From positions 1 to 64,000 of the forward strand of contig CAJTTO010000018.1 in the NCBI GenBank assembly GCA_910579275.1: a stretch of DNA of 64,000 nucleotides, in the 5' to 3' direction. Positions 44,675-54,253 of the stretch are shown here, piece by piece. Both the position numbers and the translations under genes were made by a program. The notes below the pieces were generated by a model that saw nothing but the letters and a program-made list of their open reading frames with translations, searched no databases and was not told the origin of the DNA. This DNA is from an uncultured Lachnospiraceae bacterium. GTDB taxonomy: Bacteria; Bacillota; Clostridia; Lachnospirales; Lachnospiraceae. Within the stretch, counting starts at the first letter, position 1, and each line of letters starts with the position of its first letter.

Positions 44675-45448
44675 TTATTTTTCTCCCTCAAAAGTAATGC
44701 TTTTTCGGTCAGAAGTGTAGTTCTGCAAATCAAGTGTTCCCCTCCTGCCCTCGAGGGACGGCAGAATCTGTGGCAGCTGCATCAGTTTCTCGTCGAGATT
44801 TTCCAGTGCACCTATGTTGACTTTGACGCCTTCATACCCCAATGTGACATTAAAGTTGCTGTCAAACTGCATTTTGTCACAAAGAACATTATATTTGTTT
44901 AGAAGTTTTGTGATTGTCAGGATATTCTGAAATATCACATTGTTCTCAACCGGAAGCTTTTCATGAAGCACTACATGGTCTATATCAAGTCCCACAACCT
45001 GCGGAATTCCTTTCGTCGCAACCTTCGATGCCTCAACCACGACGCCCTCATTATCAAAGTACATATATCTTCCAAGGTACTGCACATATCCTGCGAGCGC
45101 TTTTTCATACACATTGATCCTGATGGTATCATTGGACTGGACTACCACGTCCATCGTCTCCACAAAAGGAATTCCCTCTATATCTTTGTTTTTGTACTTC
45201 ATGGACAGATAGAGGGAATTGTCTCCAAAATACCCTGTCATTATCATGGACTTTATCTCCTCGGCAGAGTAATGTTTGTTGCCGTCCACCTGAACATTCT
45301 TGACAGCATAGTGCGTCAGCACAAAATACGAGGCCGCAAGTAATATATTTATAATCCCCAACGCTATGATAATGCGTATTTTTACTCTTGTATCTGGCAT
45401 ATCCGCGATAATGCTGTCCTTTTTTATCATCTTTCTATCTGTCCACAT
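44675..45448 (-). CDS. ftsQ: FtsQ/DivIB-type division protein
   Basis: This bitopic division protein bridges FtsL/FtsB-like partners to the divisome. It has one N-terminal membrane helix (IIIALGIINILLAASYFVL, about 27-45) followed by a POTRA-like beta domain (VKNVQVDGNKHYSAEEIKSM) and the FtsQ domain. GGAG lies 9 bases before ATG 45448. It lies between murA and ftsZ. Confidence 0.88.
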   Translation of the reverse strand: MWTDRKMIKKDSIIADMPDTRVKIRIIIALGIINILLAASYFVLTHYAVKNVQVDGNKHYSAEEIKSMIMTGYFGDNSLYLSMKYKNKDIEGIPFVETMDVVVQSNDTIRINVYEKALAGYVQYLGRYMYFDNEGVVVEASKVATKGIPQVVGLDIDHVVLHEKLPVENNVIFQNILTITKLLNKYNVLCDKMQFDSNFNVTLGYEGVKVNIGALENLDEKLMQLPQILPSLEGRRGTLDLQNYTSDRKSITFEGEK

Positions 45449-45481
45449 AATGACTTTCTCCGTATCTGCAATTCGTCAGCT

Positions 45482-46804
45482 TCACGGCGAATTCATATAG
45501 CGAATCCGCGCGCCAAGACCCGTAAAGTCTCCCACAATATCCTGATAACCCCGTCTGATATACCCCGAATCCGCCACTGTTGTAATGCCCGATGCACATA
45601 ATCCGGCTATCACCAGGGCTGCTCCTCCCCGCAGTTCCCTTGCTATGACATTTCTGCCCTCCAGCTCCTCTCCGCCAGTCACAACAGCCGTGTCGCCGTC
45701 CACATCAATCCGGGCTCCCATCCGCTGCAGCTCCTCCACGATCCGGAACCTACTTGAAAATATTTTTTCCTTTACTTTCAATGTACCGTTTGCCATGCAG
45801 GCCGCGACCAGCAGCGGTGACTGCAAATCTGTCGGAAACGCCGGGTAAATGTCGGTCTCTATGTATGGAATGTTCACGATTCGTTCCCTGTCAGCTGCAG
45901 CGACCGTAATTTCGTTCTTATCTGTGTCCGTCGTAATCCCTGCACCCATCTTTGTTATTATATCACAGACACTCCCAAGTTGTCTGATGGGAACATTTTC
46001 CAGCGTCACCGTCCCTCCGGCCGCAAGTGCCCCAAACATATATGTTCCTGCAACAATCCGGTCAGATATAATAGAATATTCGACTCCGTGCAGTCTCGAA
46101 AGCTCTACACCATGTATCACAATTTTTCCGTCAGGCATAAAGACCTTCGAAAAATCAATATCTGCCCCTGCCCGATTCAGGAAGATGCAAAGTTCGGTAA
46201 CTTCCGGCTCCGCCGCGGCATTTTTAATCACCGTTGTTCCCCGTGCCGTCACTGCCGCAAGTATGACATTCTGTGTAGCCCCGACACTGGAAAACGGAAA
46301 ATCAATCACAGCGCCTTTGAGCTCGTCGGCATATGCGCGGATATGATTTCCCTCCGTCCATATTTGTGCCCCGAGTTTTTCCAGACCAAACAGATGCAGG
46401 TTAATCGGTCTTTCTCCAATCACACATCCTCCCGGATAATTGACATGTACCTCCCCAAGCCTACCAAGCATAGCACCCATCATGACGACTGACGAGCGCA
46501 TGGCTGACACATATTTTTCCGGCAGTCTGTATTCCCTTACATGCCTGGTATCTACTTCCAGCTGCATTTCTGTCTTTGTGTCGGAAATACTTACCTCTGC
46601 CCCCGCGCTTTTCAGAAGGCTGCACATATATCCTATATCCGTTATATCCGGGCAGCCCTTCAGCGTACACTTTCCGGGTATCAGCATACATGCCGCCAAT
46701 ATAGGAAGTGCTGCATTTTTTGACCCCTGTATCTTTATCCTGCCGTTAAGCGCTCTTTTTCCCTCCATCTGTATGGACTCATTATTTCTGCCAAAATGGG
46801 TCAT
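45482..46804 (-). CDS. murA: UDP-GlcNAc 1-carboxyvinyltransferase
   Basis: This is the first committed peptidoglycan step, adding enolpyruvate to UDP-GlcNAc; it is the fosfomycin target. The catalytic cysteine is in YPGGCVIGERPINLHLFGL (about residue 122), and the substrate motif SKNAALPILAA is at the start. ATG 46804 is taken as the start. The ribosome-binding site is weak, and an internal ATG at 46768 would fit the family N-terminus equally well. Confidence 0.94.
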   Translation of the reverse strand: MTHFGRNNESIQMEGKRALNGRIKIQGSKNAALPILAACMLIPGKCTLKGCPDITDIGYMCSLLKSAGAEVSISDTKTEMQLEVDTRHVREYRLPEKYVSAMRSSVVMMGAMLGRLGEVHVNYPGGCVIGERPINLHLFGLEKLGAQIWTEGNHIRAYADELKGAVIDFPFSSVGATQNVILAAVTARGTTVIKNAAAEPEVTELCIFLNRAGADIDFSKVFMPDGKIVIHGVELSRLHGVEYSIISDRIVAGTYMFGALAAGGTVTLENVPIRQLGSVCDIITKMGAGITTDTDKNEITVAAADRERIVNIPYIETDIYPAFPTDLQSPLLVAACMANGTLKVKEKIFSSRFRIVEELQRMGARIDVDGDTAVVTGGEELEGRNVIARELRGGAALVIAGLCASGITTVADSGYIRRGYQDIVGDFTGLGARIRYMNSP

Positions 46805-46868
46805 AGGCTTCACCACGTAATAAATTGAATTATCATATTATATGCAAAAGCCAAATTAAAATTACCTA

Positions 46869-48020
46869 TTAACGGCAGTGTTTACTGACATTCAGTACAA
46901 TTCCTATCTCCATCAGAAGAAACAGGGAGGATGTACCACCGTAGCTTATAAACGGTAATGTGATACCTGTATTCGGAATGGTATTTGTCACAACGGCAAT
47001 ATTAAGTATCACCTGTATGGCATAATGCGCCATAACTCCTACTACAAGAAGCGCGCCAAATCTGTCCATTGTCTTGTTGGCGATTACCATGCAGCTCCAT
47101 ATCAGTACGATAAAAAGCAGTATGATTGTAAATGCGCCAAACAGTCCAAGTTCCTCACATAAAATAGAAAAAATCATGTCATTCTGCGCCTCTGGCAGGA
47201 AGTTTCTCTTCTGCATGCTCTGGCCAAGCCCTTTTCCCCATATACCTCCCGAGCCGATTGCATATAGTGCCTGAAGCGTCTGAAATGCCTTATCGGTGCT
47301 GAATGACTCCGGATCCAGCCATGCCTTCACACGCGCCAGACGGAATGTCGCGCTGGACGTATCGGCGCCGGACACATACAGAACGAGCGCAGTCACCGCA
47401 GCCGCCCCCGACGCCCCGATAATGACAAACCACTTGTAATCCGGCACTGCGACAAACAACATTGCCACAGCAATACCCATTACGATAACCGCCGAGCTCA
47501 GATTATTTGTCAGCCCATATATCAGCCCCGCTATAACCGTAGGCGGCGCCAGCACAATCGCAAGCCCTTTTGGTGTCCTGATAATATTCTTCCCAAGACT
47601 TTCCAGTCTCTGGATAATACTCGCCAGATAGACAATCACACCTATTTTGGCAACCTCCGCAGGCTGTAGTGTCGTGAATCCCAGATTAATCCATCGGCTG
47701 GCGCCGTTTCTGGTGATGCCAATCGGTGTCTTAACCAGCATAATCAGAACCGCAGATACCACAATCGCAATCACATCAAATCTCTGTAATTCCTTATACG
47801 GGAACTTAATCATCACAAAGAGCCCGACAAAACCGATCATCGTGGACTGTGCCTGCTTTTTTAGGTAGAATCCTGAATCATTATACTCAATTCCGGCTTC
47901 GTATGAACTGGCAGAATAAATCATCAAAAGCCCGAATCCAACCAAAAACAGCACAACAGTCAATAGAATATAGTCCATATTATGCTTGCTGCTCCGGAAT
48001 TTAACCAGCTGTCTAGCCAC
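46869..48020 (-). CDS. ftsW: Cell-division glycosyltransferase FtsW (SEDS)
   Basis: This SEDS-family peptidoglycan polymerase of the septum has ten membrane helices. The family motifs are visible: VFLVGFGLLMIYSASS early, QPAEVAKIGVIVYLA (TM loop), GIWGKGLGQSMQKRNFLPEAQNDMIFSILCEELG with the catalytic Asp region, and PFISYGGTSSLFLLMEIG near the end. AGGGGTGATATC precedes a GTG start at 48020. It lies 5 bases after murD. The two septal penicillin-binding proteins of the cluster are its likely transpeptidase partners. Confidence 0.94.
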   Translation of the reverse strand: MARQLVKFRSSKHNMDYILLTVVLFLVGFGLLMIYSASSYEAGIEYNDSGFYLKKQAQSTMIGFVGLFVMIKFPYKELQRFDVIAIVVSAVLIMLVKTPIGITRNGASRWINLGFTTLQPAEVAKIGVIVYLASIIQRLESLGKNIIRTPKGLAIVLAPPTVIAGLIYGLTNNLSSAVIVMGIAVAMLFVAVPDYKWFVIIGASGAAAVTALVLYVSGADTSSATFRLARVKAWLDPESFSTDKAFQTLQALYAIGSGGIWGKGLGQSMQKRNFLPEAQNDMIFSILCEELGLFGAFTIILLFIVLIWSCMVIANKTMDRFGALLVVGVMAHYAIQVILNIAVVTNTIPNTGITLPFISYGGTSSLFLLMEIGIVLNVSKHCR

Positions 48021-48024
48021 GATA

Positions 48025-49422
48025 TCACCCCTCTATACGATTTACATATTCTTTAAACTGATTGCCCCGCACTTCATAGTTCGGAAACATTCCCCAGCTT
48101 GCACATGCGGGAGACAGCAGTACCGCATCCCCGGATGACGCTTCATGCACGCACGCATCCAGTGCCTCCTCAAAAGAATCCTTGTAGATAATATCCCCTT
48201 TGGGAAAACCGCATTTCACGGCACAGTCTGCTATCTTTTCCCTTGTCTGCCCAATGAGTACCAGTTTTTTGACCTTTCCGTCAAAACAGCGAATCCAGTC
48301 CTCATATTCACTGCCTTTGTCGTAACCGCCTCCTATCAATATCGTCGGGCGGTCCATCGCCTTAATCCCCTGTATGGCAGCATCCGTATTCGTCGCCTTA
48401 GAGTCATTGTAGTACACAACACCCTTTTTCGTCGCGACATATTCAATTCTGTGCTCCACCGCGACAAAGCGCTTGACTGTCGCAAGAATATTTTCCATTG
48501 GCACGCCGGCACTCATGCTGATTCCTATTGCTGCCATCACGTTCTCAATATTGCAGATGCCTACCAGGTTCATATCCGTCTTTACATTCATAAGCCTGCG
48601 CGGCACACCGTGCTCCGCCAGATAAATCTCGTCGTTCTCAAAATACAGTCCGTCTTCAAGCTTTCTTGCCGATGAGAAATAAACAACCGCAGCCGGACAT
48701 CTGCTGCCAAAATCCCTTGTATATGCATTTTCATAGTTTAATATACAGAAGTCATCTTTTGTCTGGTTCCGCGTCACGGCTTCCTTCGCCGCCGCATAAT
48801 TCTCCATCGTGTGATGACGGTTCAGGTGATCCGGCGTAATGTTTAATATCGCCGATACCTGCGGATGAAAGGCTTCAATGGTCTCAAGCTGGAAACTTGA
48901 TATCTCCGCGACAGACACTGTATCCTCCGTCATATCAGGTGCAGCGTCCGTATATGGGTTACCAATGTTCCCGACAATATATACACTCGAATAATACTCC
49001 TGCATTATCTGTCCTACAAGTGATGTTGTCGTCGTCTTCCCGTTTGTCCCCGTAATCGCGATGACCCTGCCCTTGGCAAAGCGATATGCAAGCTCTACTT
49101 CGCCCCATATCGGAATGCCCTGCTCTTTCATGTACACCACAAAATCCGCATCTGCCGGTATTCCGGGGCTTAACACTGCAAGCTGTGCATCGCTCACGAT
49201 TTCCTTGGGAAACGCGCCAAGATACAGCTGTGCTTTGCTGTCATACCCAAGCTTTTCCCCGATAAGTTTTTTTACTGCCTCTTTGTCCGTCTGTTCGTTT
49301 CCGTCATATATGACCGGCAAGGCGCCATTTTTTTCAAGCAATGCAGCCGACCCGATTCCGCTTTTCCCCGTTCCGGCCACAATCACTTTCTTGTCTTTCA
49401 AACGCATCATTTTTATTGCCAT
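48025..49422 (-). CDS. murD: UDP-MurNAc-L-Ala:D-Glu ligase
   Basis: It adds D-glutamate to UDP-MurNAc-L-alanine. The ATP loop ITGTNGKTTTTSLVG (about 115), the central NITPDHLNRH and the C-terminal YNDSKATN (substrate-binding) are present. At 465 aa it is of normal length. The start is ambiguous: AAAGGG lies too close to ATG 49422, and two ATGs 12-15 bases inside could be used. In many bacteria mraY precedes murD; here the preceding gene is a penicillin-binding protein. Confidence 0.94.
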   Translation of the reverse strand: MAIKMMRLKDKKVIVAGTGKSGIGSAALLEKNGALPVIYDGNEQTDKEAVKKLIGEKLGYDSKAQLYLGAFPKEIVSDAQLAVLSPGIPADADFVVYMKEQGIPIWGEVELAYRFAKGRVIAITGTNGKTTTTSLVGQIMQEYYSSVYIVGNIGNPYTDAAPDMTEDTVSVAEISSFQLETIEAFHPQVSAILNITPDHLNRHHTMENYAAAKEAVTRNQTKDDFCILNYENAYTRDFGSRCPAAVVYFSSARKLEDGLYFENDEIYLAEHGVPRRLMNVKTDMNLVGICNIENVMAAIGISMSAGVPMENILATVKRFVAVEHRIEYVATKKGVVYYNDSKATNTDAAIQGIKAMDRPTILIGGGYDKGSEYEDWIRCFDGKVKKLVLIGQTREKIADCAVKCGFPKGDIIYKDSFEEALDACVHEASSGDAVLLSPACASWGMFPNYEVRGNQFKEYVNRIEG

Positions 49423-49461
49423 ACCCTTTCTATATTAAGTACATGTTGATACATCAAATGT

Positions 49462-51252
49462 TTAATCATACCCTATTTCCTCCAGATACGGAAGAATATT
49501 TTCAAACAACTGCCTGACAACAGGTGCCGCAATCTGGCCTCCATAATAGGTTCCCTGTGGCGTGTCAATAATTGCCAGCGCCATAATCTGCGGGTTGTCG
49601 GCAGGCGCAAATCCCAGAAATGAAGCAATGTACCTTCCACTTCCTCTTGGAAGCGTCTGACTTGTCGCTGTTTTGCCGCCTATTCGAAATCCCTCCACGT
49701 AACCGTTCTTTCCGCCTCCATTCTCCACGACCTGTTCCAGTGCATACTTCAATTTCTCCGTCGTATCCTCCGAGACAATCTCCTCCGACACAGGATATAC
49801 AAACTCATCTACCACGGTTCCGTCCTCGCTCATTGCCTTTACGCCAAAGTGCGGCGTCACTAATTTCCCTCCGTTGATAAGCCCCGCCACAGTTGTCATC
49901 AACCGAATCGGCGTTATCTGAAAAGACTGTCCGAAGGATATCGTCGCCAGTTCCACCTCGCCTATTTTGTCAGGCTGGTGCATAATGGTTCCCGCTTCAC
50001 CCGGAAGGTCAATTCCGGTTTTCTGCTTTAATCCAAACTGCGTAAAATAATTGTAATAGCGCTCCGCCCCAAGCCGAAGCCCCACCGTGATAAATACCGG
50101 ATTGCAGGAGTTCATGACTGCATGTGTAAAATCTTCCGCGCCATGTCCTGCTATTTTATGGCATCGTATTTTTCTGTCATCCACAATGATAAACCCCGGA
50201 CAGGAAAAGTTATCCTCCAAACGCACTGCCCCGCTCTCAAGACCAGCGGCAGCCGTTATGATTTTAAAGGTCGATCCCGGCTCGTATGTATCATTAATGC
50301 AGCCATTTCTCCACATCATATTCAGCAAATCCTGTTCGCTTACCTTCTTTGTCTCTGTCTGTCCCTCCTGCGTCGTATCATCCTGTTGTGTTTTCTGTAC
50401 CTGAAATTCCTCAATCAGCGTAAATGGTTCATTCAGATTAAATTCCGGAATGTCTGTCATTGCAAGGATTTCTCCATTATTGACATTCATGACAATGATG
50501 GACACCCCCGCTGCCTGCTTTGTCTCATATGCCTGCTTTGCAAGCTGAGTCGCATACTTCTGGATATTGACATCAAGACTGATGTGCAAATCTTTTCCTG
50601 CCACAGGCTCTTTTCTGCGCTCTCCCATGCCGTCAAGCTCTATCCCCTTGGCATCTGTCAGTGTCAAAATCTGTCCTTTCTTGCCAGTCAGATATTTCTC
50701 ATACGCCACTTCCAGCCCGATAATACCCTGATTGTCCCCTCCGGTGAACCCTAACACCTTAGATGCAAGATCCCCATACGGATAATAACGCTTATAATCT
50801 TCATCTACCTTTACCCCTGCCAAGTCATAATTGCGTATCCGGTCTCCAATCGTCTTGTCAACATTGCTCTTAATGCGTTCCCTAGAGCTGTACTTTTCCA
50901 CGCGCTTGCGCACATATTCCTCCGAAAGGTTCAGTTCCTCGCTCAGTATTTCAATAACCTTTTCCGGTTCCTTCACCTGACTGTGTATCACTGAAATGGT
51001 ACACACTGTCTTGTTATCCGCCAGAACCGTTCCCGTGGAATCAATGATTCTGCCTCTTGCTGCCTTGATGTCCCGCTCCCGCTCATGCAGTTCGGTTGCA
51101 CGCTCTGTATAATATTCAGAGCACATTATCATCAAATACCCCACGCGCACTCCCAGCAGCAAAAGCGCGATAACGGACATCACACACAGCACAAAAGTTT
51201 TCCTTTTCTGCACAGTCATGTTTCGTCTGCCTGTGCTGTTTTTTACCATCAT
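49462..51252 (-). CDS. SpoVD-like penicillin-binding protein
   Basis: This class B transpeptidase is anchored by one N-terminal helix (TFVLCVMSVIALLLLGVRVGYL). The dimerisation domain precedes the transpeptidase, with YEPGSTFKII (SxxK, about 312) and MNSCNP (SxN). The third motif reads GGKTATSQ rather than the usual KTG(T). The gene has no C-terminal PASTA domain. It is one of two penicillin-binding proteins placed in tandem in the cluster; one probably serves vegetative division and the other spore cortex. Confidence 0.88.
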   Translation of the reverse strand: MMVKNSTGRRNMTVQKRKTFVLCVMSVIALLLLGVRVGYLMIMCSEYYTERATELHERERDIKAARGRIIDSTGTVLADNKTVCTISVIHSQVKEPEKVIEILSEELNLSEEYVRKRVEKYSSRERIKSNVDKTIGDRIRNYDLAGVKVDEDYKRYYPYGDLASKVLGFTGGDNQGIIGLEVAYEKYLTGKKGQILTLTDAKGIELDGMGERRKEPVAGKDLHISLDVNIQKYATQLAKQAYETKQAAGVSIIVMNVNNGEILAMTDIPEFNLNEPFTLIEEFQVQKTQQDDTTQEGQTETKKVSEQDLLNMMWRNGCINDTYEPGSTFKIITAAAGLESGAVRLEDNFSCPGFIIVDDRKIRCHKIAGHGAEDFTHAVMNSCNPVFITVGLRLGAERYYNYFTQFGLKQKTGIDLPGEAGTIMHQPDKIGEVELATISFGQSFQITPIRLMTTVAGLINGGKLVTPHFGVKAMSEDGTVVDEFVYPVSEEIVSEDTTEKLKYALEQVVENGGGKNGYVEGFRIGGKTATSQTLPRGSGRYIASFLGFAPADNPQIMALAIIDTPQGTYYGGQIAAPVVRQLFENILPYLEEIGYD

Positions 51253-51323
51253 TCCTGCCCTCTGTCAATTATTTTATTATTACCATCTTATTATGACAAA
51301 GAACGAGATATGTTTCAATTCTG

Positions 51324-53600
51324 TCAAGTGCTGCCCTTATCCTCCGCATCCCCTTCTGTTTCTGTACCCTCCGTGCTGGGAACCGTACTTTCACCATCCA
51401 TATTATAGTCCATCTCTGCCTTCTCCCCTGTGACTGCGTCGACTAATTCTCCTGTGTCAGGATCGACTATATAGGCCGGCTTGCCACTGTCCTGCGCATC
51501 GTCGTTGCCATCGCCTGTTCCGGCTGCCGTATCGTTGTCCCCTGTCGTTTCACCGGCAGTCCCGTCATCTTGTCCGCCGCCTTCTCCATCAGGTGTATCC
51601 TCTCCACTTTCTGGATTGTCCTTTTGTACCGTATTCCCAAGCACCCGGTCAACCTCTTCCTGCTCTGCGATTGTCATTTCCTCTGTCCTTCCGATGTGCA
51701 GATAAGGAAGCACCTCTGTGAGAATATTTTTGACAATTCCTGTTGCATACGTCGCATGTGGCTGATCTGCAACATTCGGTCTGTCCACCACACAGTAAAT
51801 CGCAATCTGCGGGTTGTCGACCGGCGCAAAGCCGATAAAGGATACAACGTAATTTGTATGGTCTCGCGGTACCATCTCCGCGGTACCTGTCTTTCCGCCA
51901 ATCGCATATCCGGCAGGACGTGCTGACTTGCCTGTTCCTTCCGCAACGGACGCGTATAAATACTGCCGCATCTGTTCCGAAGTTGTTGATGAGATTGTCT
52001 GTTTTAAAACCCTTGGCTCTATATTCTTGACCGTATCACCGTTTGCGTTTGTTATCTTGCTGACCATGTGCGGCTCATAATAGTATCCGCCATTTATAAT
52101 AGAAGAAAAGGCTGTCACCATCTCTATCATCGTGACATTGTAGCCTTGTCCAAAGGATGCCGTCGCAAGCTCTGACGGTCCCATCGACTTTTCATCAAAA
52201 ACCAAGGAAGCCGTCCTTGCCTCACCCGCAAGGTCTATGTTTGTTTTTAGCCCGATGTTAAAAATCTGCTCAAATTTAATCGTGTTTTTGACGCCAAGTG
52301 CCTCACCCATTATCATAAATGCCACATTGCACGACTGTTCCAGCGCTCCACTCACATCCAAAGTGTTATGCCCCGTCCTGACATTACACCGGATATGATG
52401 ATCCGCCACATCCAGCGCTCCGCTGCACTCATAGGTCTCATTCCCGACAATCCTTCCCGTCTCTAGTCCGGCGGCCAGCGTCAGTGCCTTTGCTGTGGAG
52501 CCCGGCTCATACGAATCTGATATACAGAAATTTCTCCATAAATTGTTCAACGTCTCATAATAGGTCTCATCCGACTCCATCTGGGCAATCTCTTCTTCGG
52601 TGTAATATGCCGACAAATCCTTCGGATTATTGAGATCAAAATTGGGATAACTTGCCATTGACATAATTTCACCGGTATTACAATTCTGAATAATAACTGC
52701 ACTGTTAAACGCGCCAAGTCCCTCACGCGCCTCATCCATGTGTTCATCATTGAACTGCTTCAAATACTTTTCACAGATTGCCTGAATATTAGCGTCAATC
52801 GTACTCACAAGCGTATTTCCGTCCACTGCTGCAACCGTGTTGCGCTCCAGTGTCGCATCATCATTGAGATATCCGTACTCTCTGCCATTTGTGCCATTGA
52901 GGACGCTATTATAATATTCTTCTAACCCGCCTGTACCATTATTGTCCGTGCCCGTAAAACCGATTACATCACACGCAAGTGTATTATTCGGGTACCGTCT
53001 GATGTACTCCTCCTCAAACCACACTCCGGCAATACTGCCCATTTTCTCATTTCCCTTTTTGGACGCCTGTTTATTATGTTCGTTTTTCCGGTCTAAAAAG
53101 GGACTCATTTCTTCATATGTGATTCTTTTTTTCAGCACATAATACTGCGAGTTGGGATTATCTTTCACATATTTTTTCAAATCAGACAGATTCAGGCCAA
53201 AGCACTCTGACAGCGCCGTGAGCGTCGGCTCCTCATTAATCTCCTTGTCAAGCATGACCTTACAGTCAAGGACAACGTTGTAAACCTTCTCGCTCGCCGC
53301 AAGGATCGTCCCATTCGCATCCAGAATACTCCCTCGTTTAAACGGAAGCGTCTTGGAATCATACTTCTGCTGCGACAGTATTTTTTTCTGGTAGTCATTC
53401 TGGTTATCACGCGCGATACAGTAAAGCCTTCCCCCCAACCCCGTAAAAGCCAGCAGAATGACAATCATCATCACAGCCAGCTTCATGGATTTTATCTTAT
53501 TGAGATTTATGTTTTCCCGCCGTTTCTTTTTTCTGACTGCCCTCTTACTGTTATTTCTACCGCGGTTATTTTTATTACTGCTTTTATATCTGTCTGCCAT
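51324..53600 (-). CDS. Class B penicillin-binding protein (FtsI/PBP2B-like)
   Basis: This septal transpeptidase has a very basic N-terminus (KKKRRENINLNKIKS), one membrane helix (LAVMMIVILLAFTGLGG) and a transpeptidase domain with YEPGSTAKAL (SxxK), SCN and GGKTGTAE. After about residue 640 comes a 100-residue acidic Gly/Asp/Glu/Thr-rich tail without PASTA, presumably disordered outside the membrane. AGGTGATACG precedes ATG 53600. It follows ftsL, separated by a stem-loop. Confidence 0.9.
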   Translation of the reverse strand: MADRYKSSNKNNRGRNNSKRAVRKKKRRENINLNKIKSMKLAVMMIVILLAFTGLGGRLYCIARDNQNDYQKKILSQQKYDSKTLPFKRGSILDANGTILAASEKVYNVVLDCKVMLDKEINEEPTLTALSECFGLNLSDLKKYVKDNPNSQYYVLKKRITYEEMSPFLDRKNEHNKQASKKGNEKMGSIAGVWFEEEYIRRYPNNTLACDVIGFTGTDNNGTGGLEEYYNSVLNGTNGREYGYLNDDATLERNTVAAVDGNTLVSTIDANIQAICEKYLKQFNDEHMDEAREGLGAFNSAVIIQNCNTGEIMSMASYPNFDLNNPKDLSAYYTEEEIAQMESDETYYETLNNLWRNFCISDSYEPGSTAKALTLAAGLETGRIVGNETYECSGALDVADHHIRCNVRTGHNTLDVSGALEQSCNVAFMIMGEALGVKNTIKFEQIFNIGLKTNIDLAGEARTASLVFDEKSMGPSELATASFGQGYNVTMIEMVTAFSSIINGGYYYEPHMVSKITNANGDTVKNIEPRVLKQTISSTTSEQMRQYLYASVAEGTGKSARPAGYAIGGKTGTAEMVPRDHTNYVVSFIGFAPVDNPQIAIYCVVDRPNVADQPHATYATGIVKNILTEVLPYLHIGRTEEMTIAEQEEVDRVLGNTVQKDNPESGEDTPDGEGGGQDDGTAGETTGDNDTAAGTGDGNDDAQDSGKPAYIVDPDTGELVDAVTGEKAEMDYNMDGESTVPSTEGTETEGDAEDKGST

Positions 53601-53639
53601 CGTATCACCTTATACTCTTTTGATAAACCTTTCATAATG

Positions 53640-53675
53640 GTTCAGAGACAGCTTTGTAACTGCCTGTCCCTGAAC
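53640..53675 (-). promoter_or_regulatory. Intra-operon stem-loop between ftsL and the penicillin-binding protein gene
   Basis: GTTCAGAGACAG (53640-53651) pairs with CTGTCCCTGAAC (53664-53675), with one mismatch. It lies 10 bases past the ftsL stop, ahead of the next start, with no T-run. It may process or attenuate the message. Its outer arms resemble those of the palindrome at 61627-61686. Confidence 0.45.
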
Positions 53676-53684
53676 GTTTCTTCA

Positions 53685-54221
53685 TTATTTCGGTATTTCA
53701 CTGTACTGGCGCACATAATCATTTCCCTCGCCAGTATACTGTACTACCTGTCCCTCCTTCGCATATTTCATCCCGAGTTCGTTTACAGCGATTCGCTTTA
53801 TCTCCTCCAAGTCAATGCTGCTCATGATTTTTGTGTATGTCTCATCATTTGCAAGTTTCATTTCATTGAGCTGGCTTTCCAGACTTGAAATATTCTCGAT
53901 GTGGTTCGTGATATCCGATTGCAGTTTAATATAACTCATAAGCACACAGCAGACAATAACAAAGGCTGTAGCCGCAACGGCTATATATCCCATGTTCATC
54001 GGAGCTGCCTTCACAACATTTCTGCGTGCGGAACGTGTCTGGACTGCCGGTCTTGCATGCTGCCGTTTTGCAGACGCAGGCTGCAGCTTTCTGACCGCGC
54101 TCCCATCTACATAACTATCATACATCCTTCTGGTACTGTTTGCAGACTTTCCGTTTCTGCCATGACTGCCCCTGTTTTGTCCGCTCATGCCTGTCCTCGT
54201 AGGCAAACTGTCATGTCTCAT
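53685..54221 (-). CDS. ftsL: FtsL-like septum protein
   Basis: This small bitopic division protein has a basic cytoplasmic start rich in Arg/Gln/Ser (about 90 residues), one helix (MGYIAVAATAFVIVCCVLM) and a short coiled coil outside (ITNHIENISSLESQLNEMK). The family is poorly conserved; the position after rsmH and before the penicillin-binding protein supports the call. GGAAGGG precedes ATG 54221. Confidence 0.8.
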   Translation of the reverse strand: MRHDSLPTRTGMSGQNRGSHGRNGKSANSTRRMYDSYVDGSAVRKLQPASAKRQHARPAVQTRSARRNVVKAAPMNMGYIAVAATAFVIVCCVLMSYIKLQSDITNHIENISSLESQLNEMKLANDETYTKIMSSIDLEEIKRIAVNELGMKYAKEGQVVQYTGEGNDYVRQYSEIPK

Positions 54222-54253
54222 TTTTCATACCCTTCCTTTTTCATAATATACCT

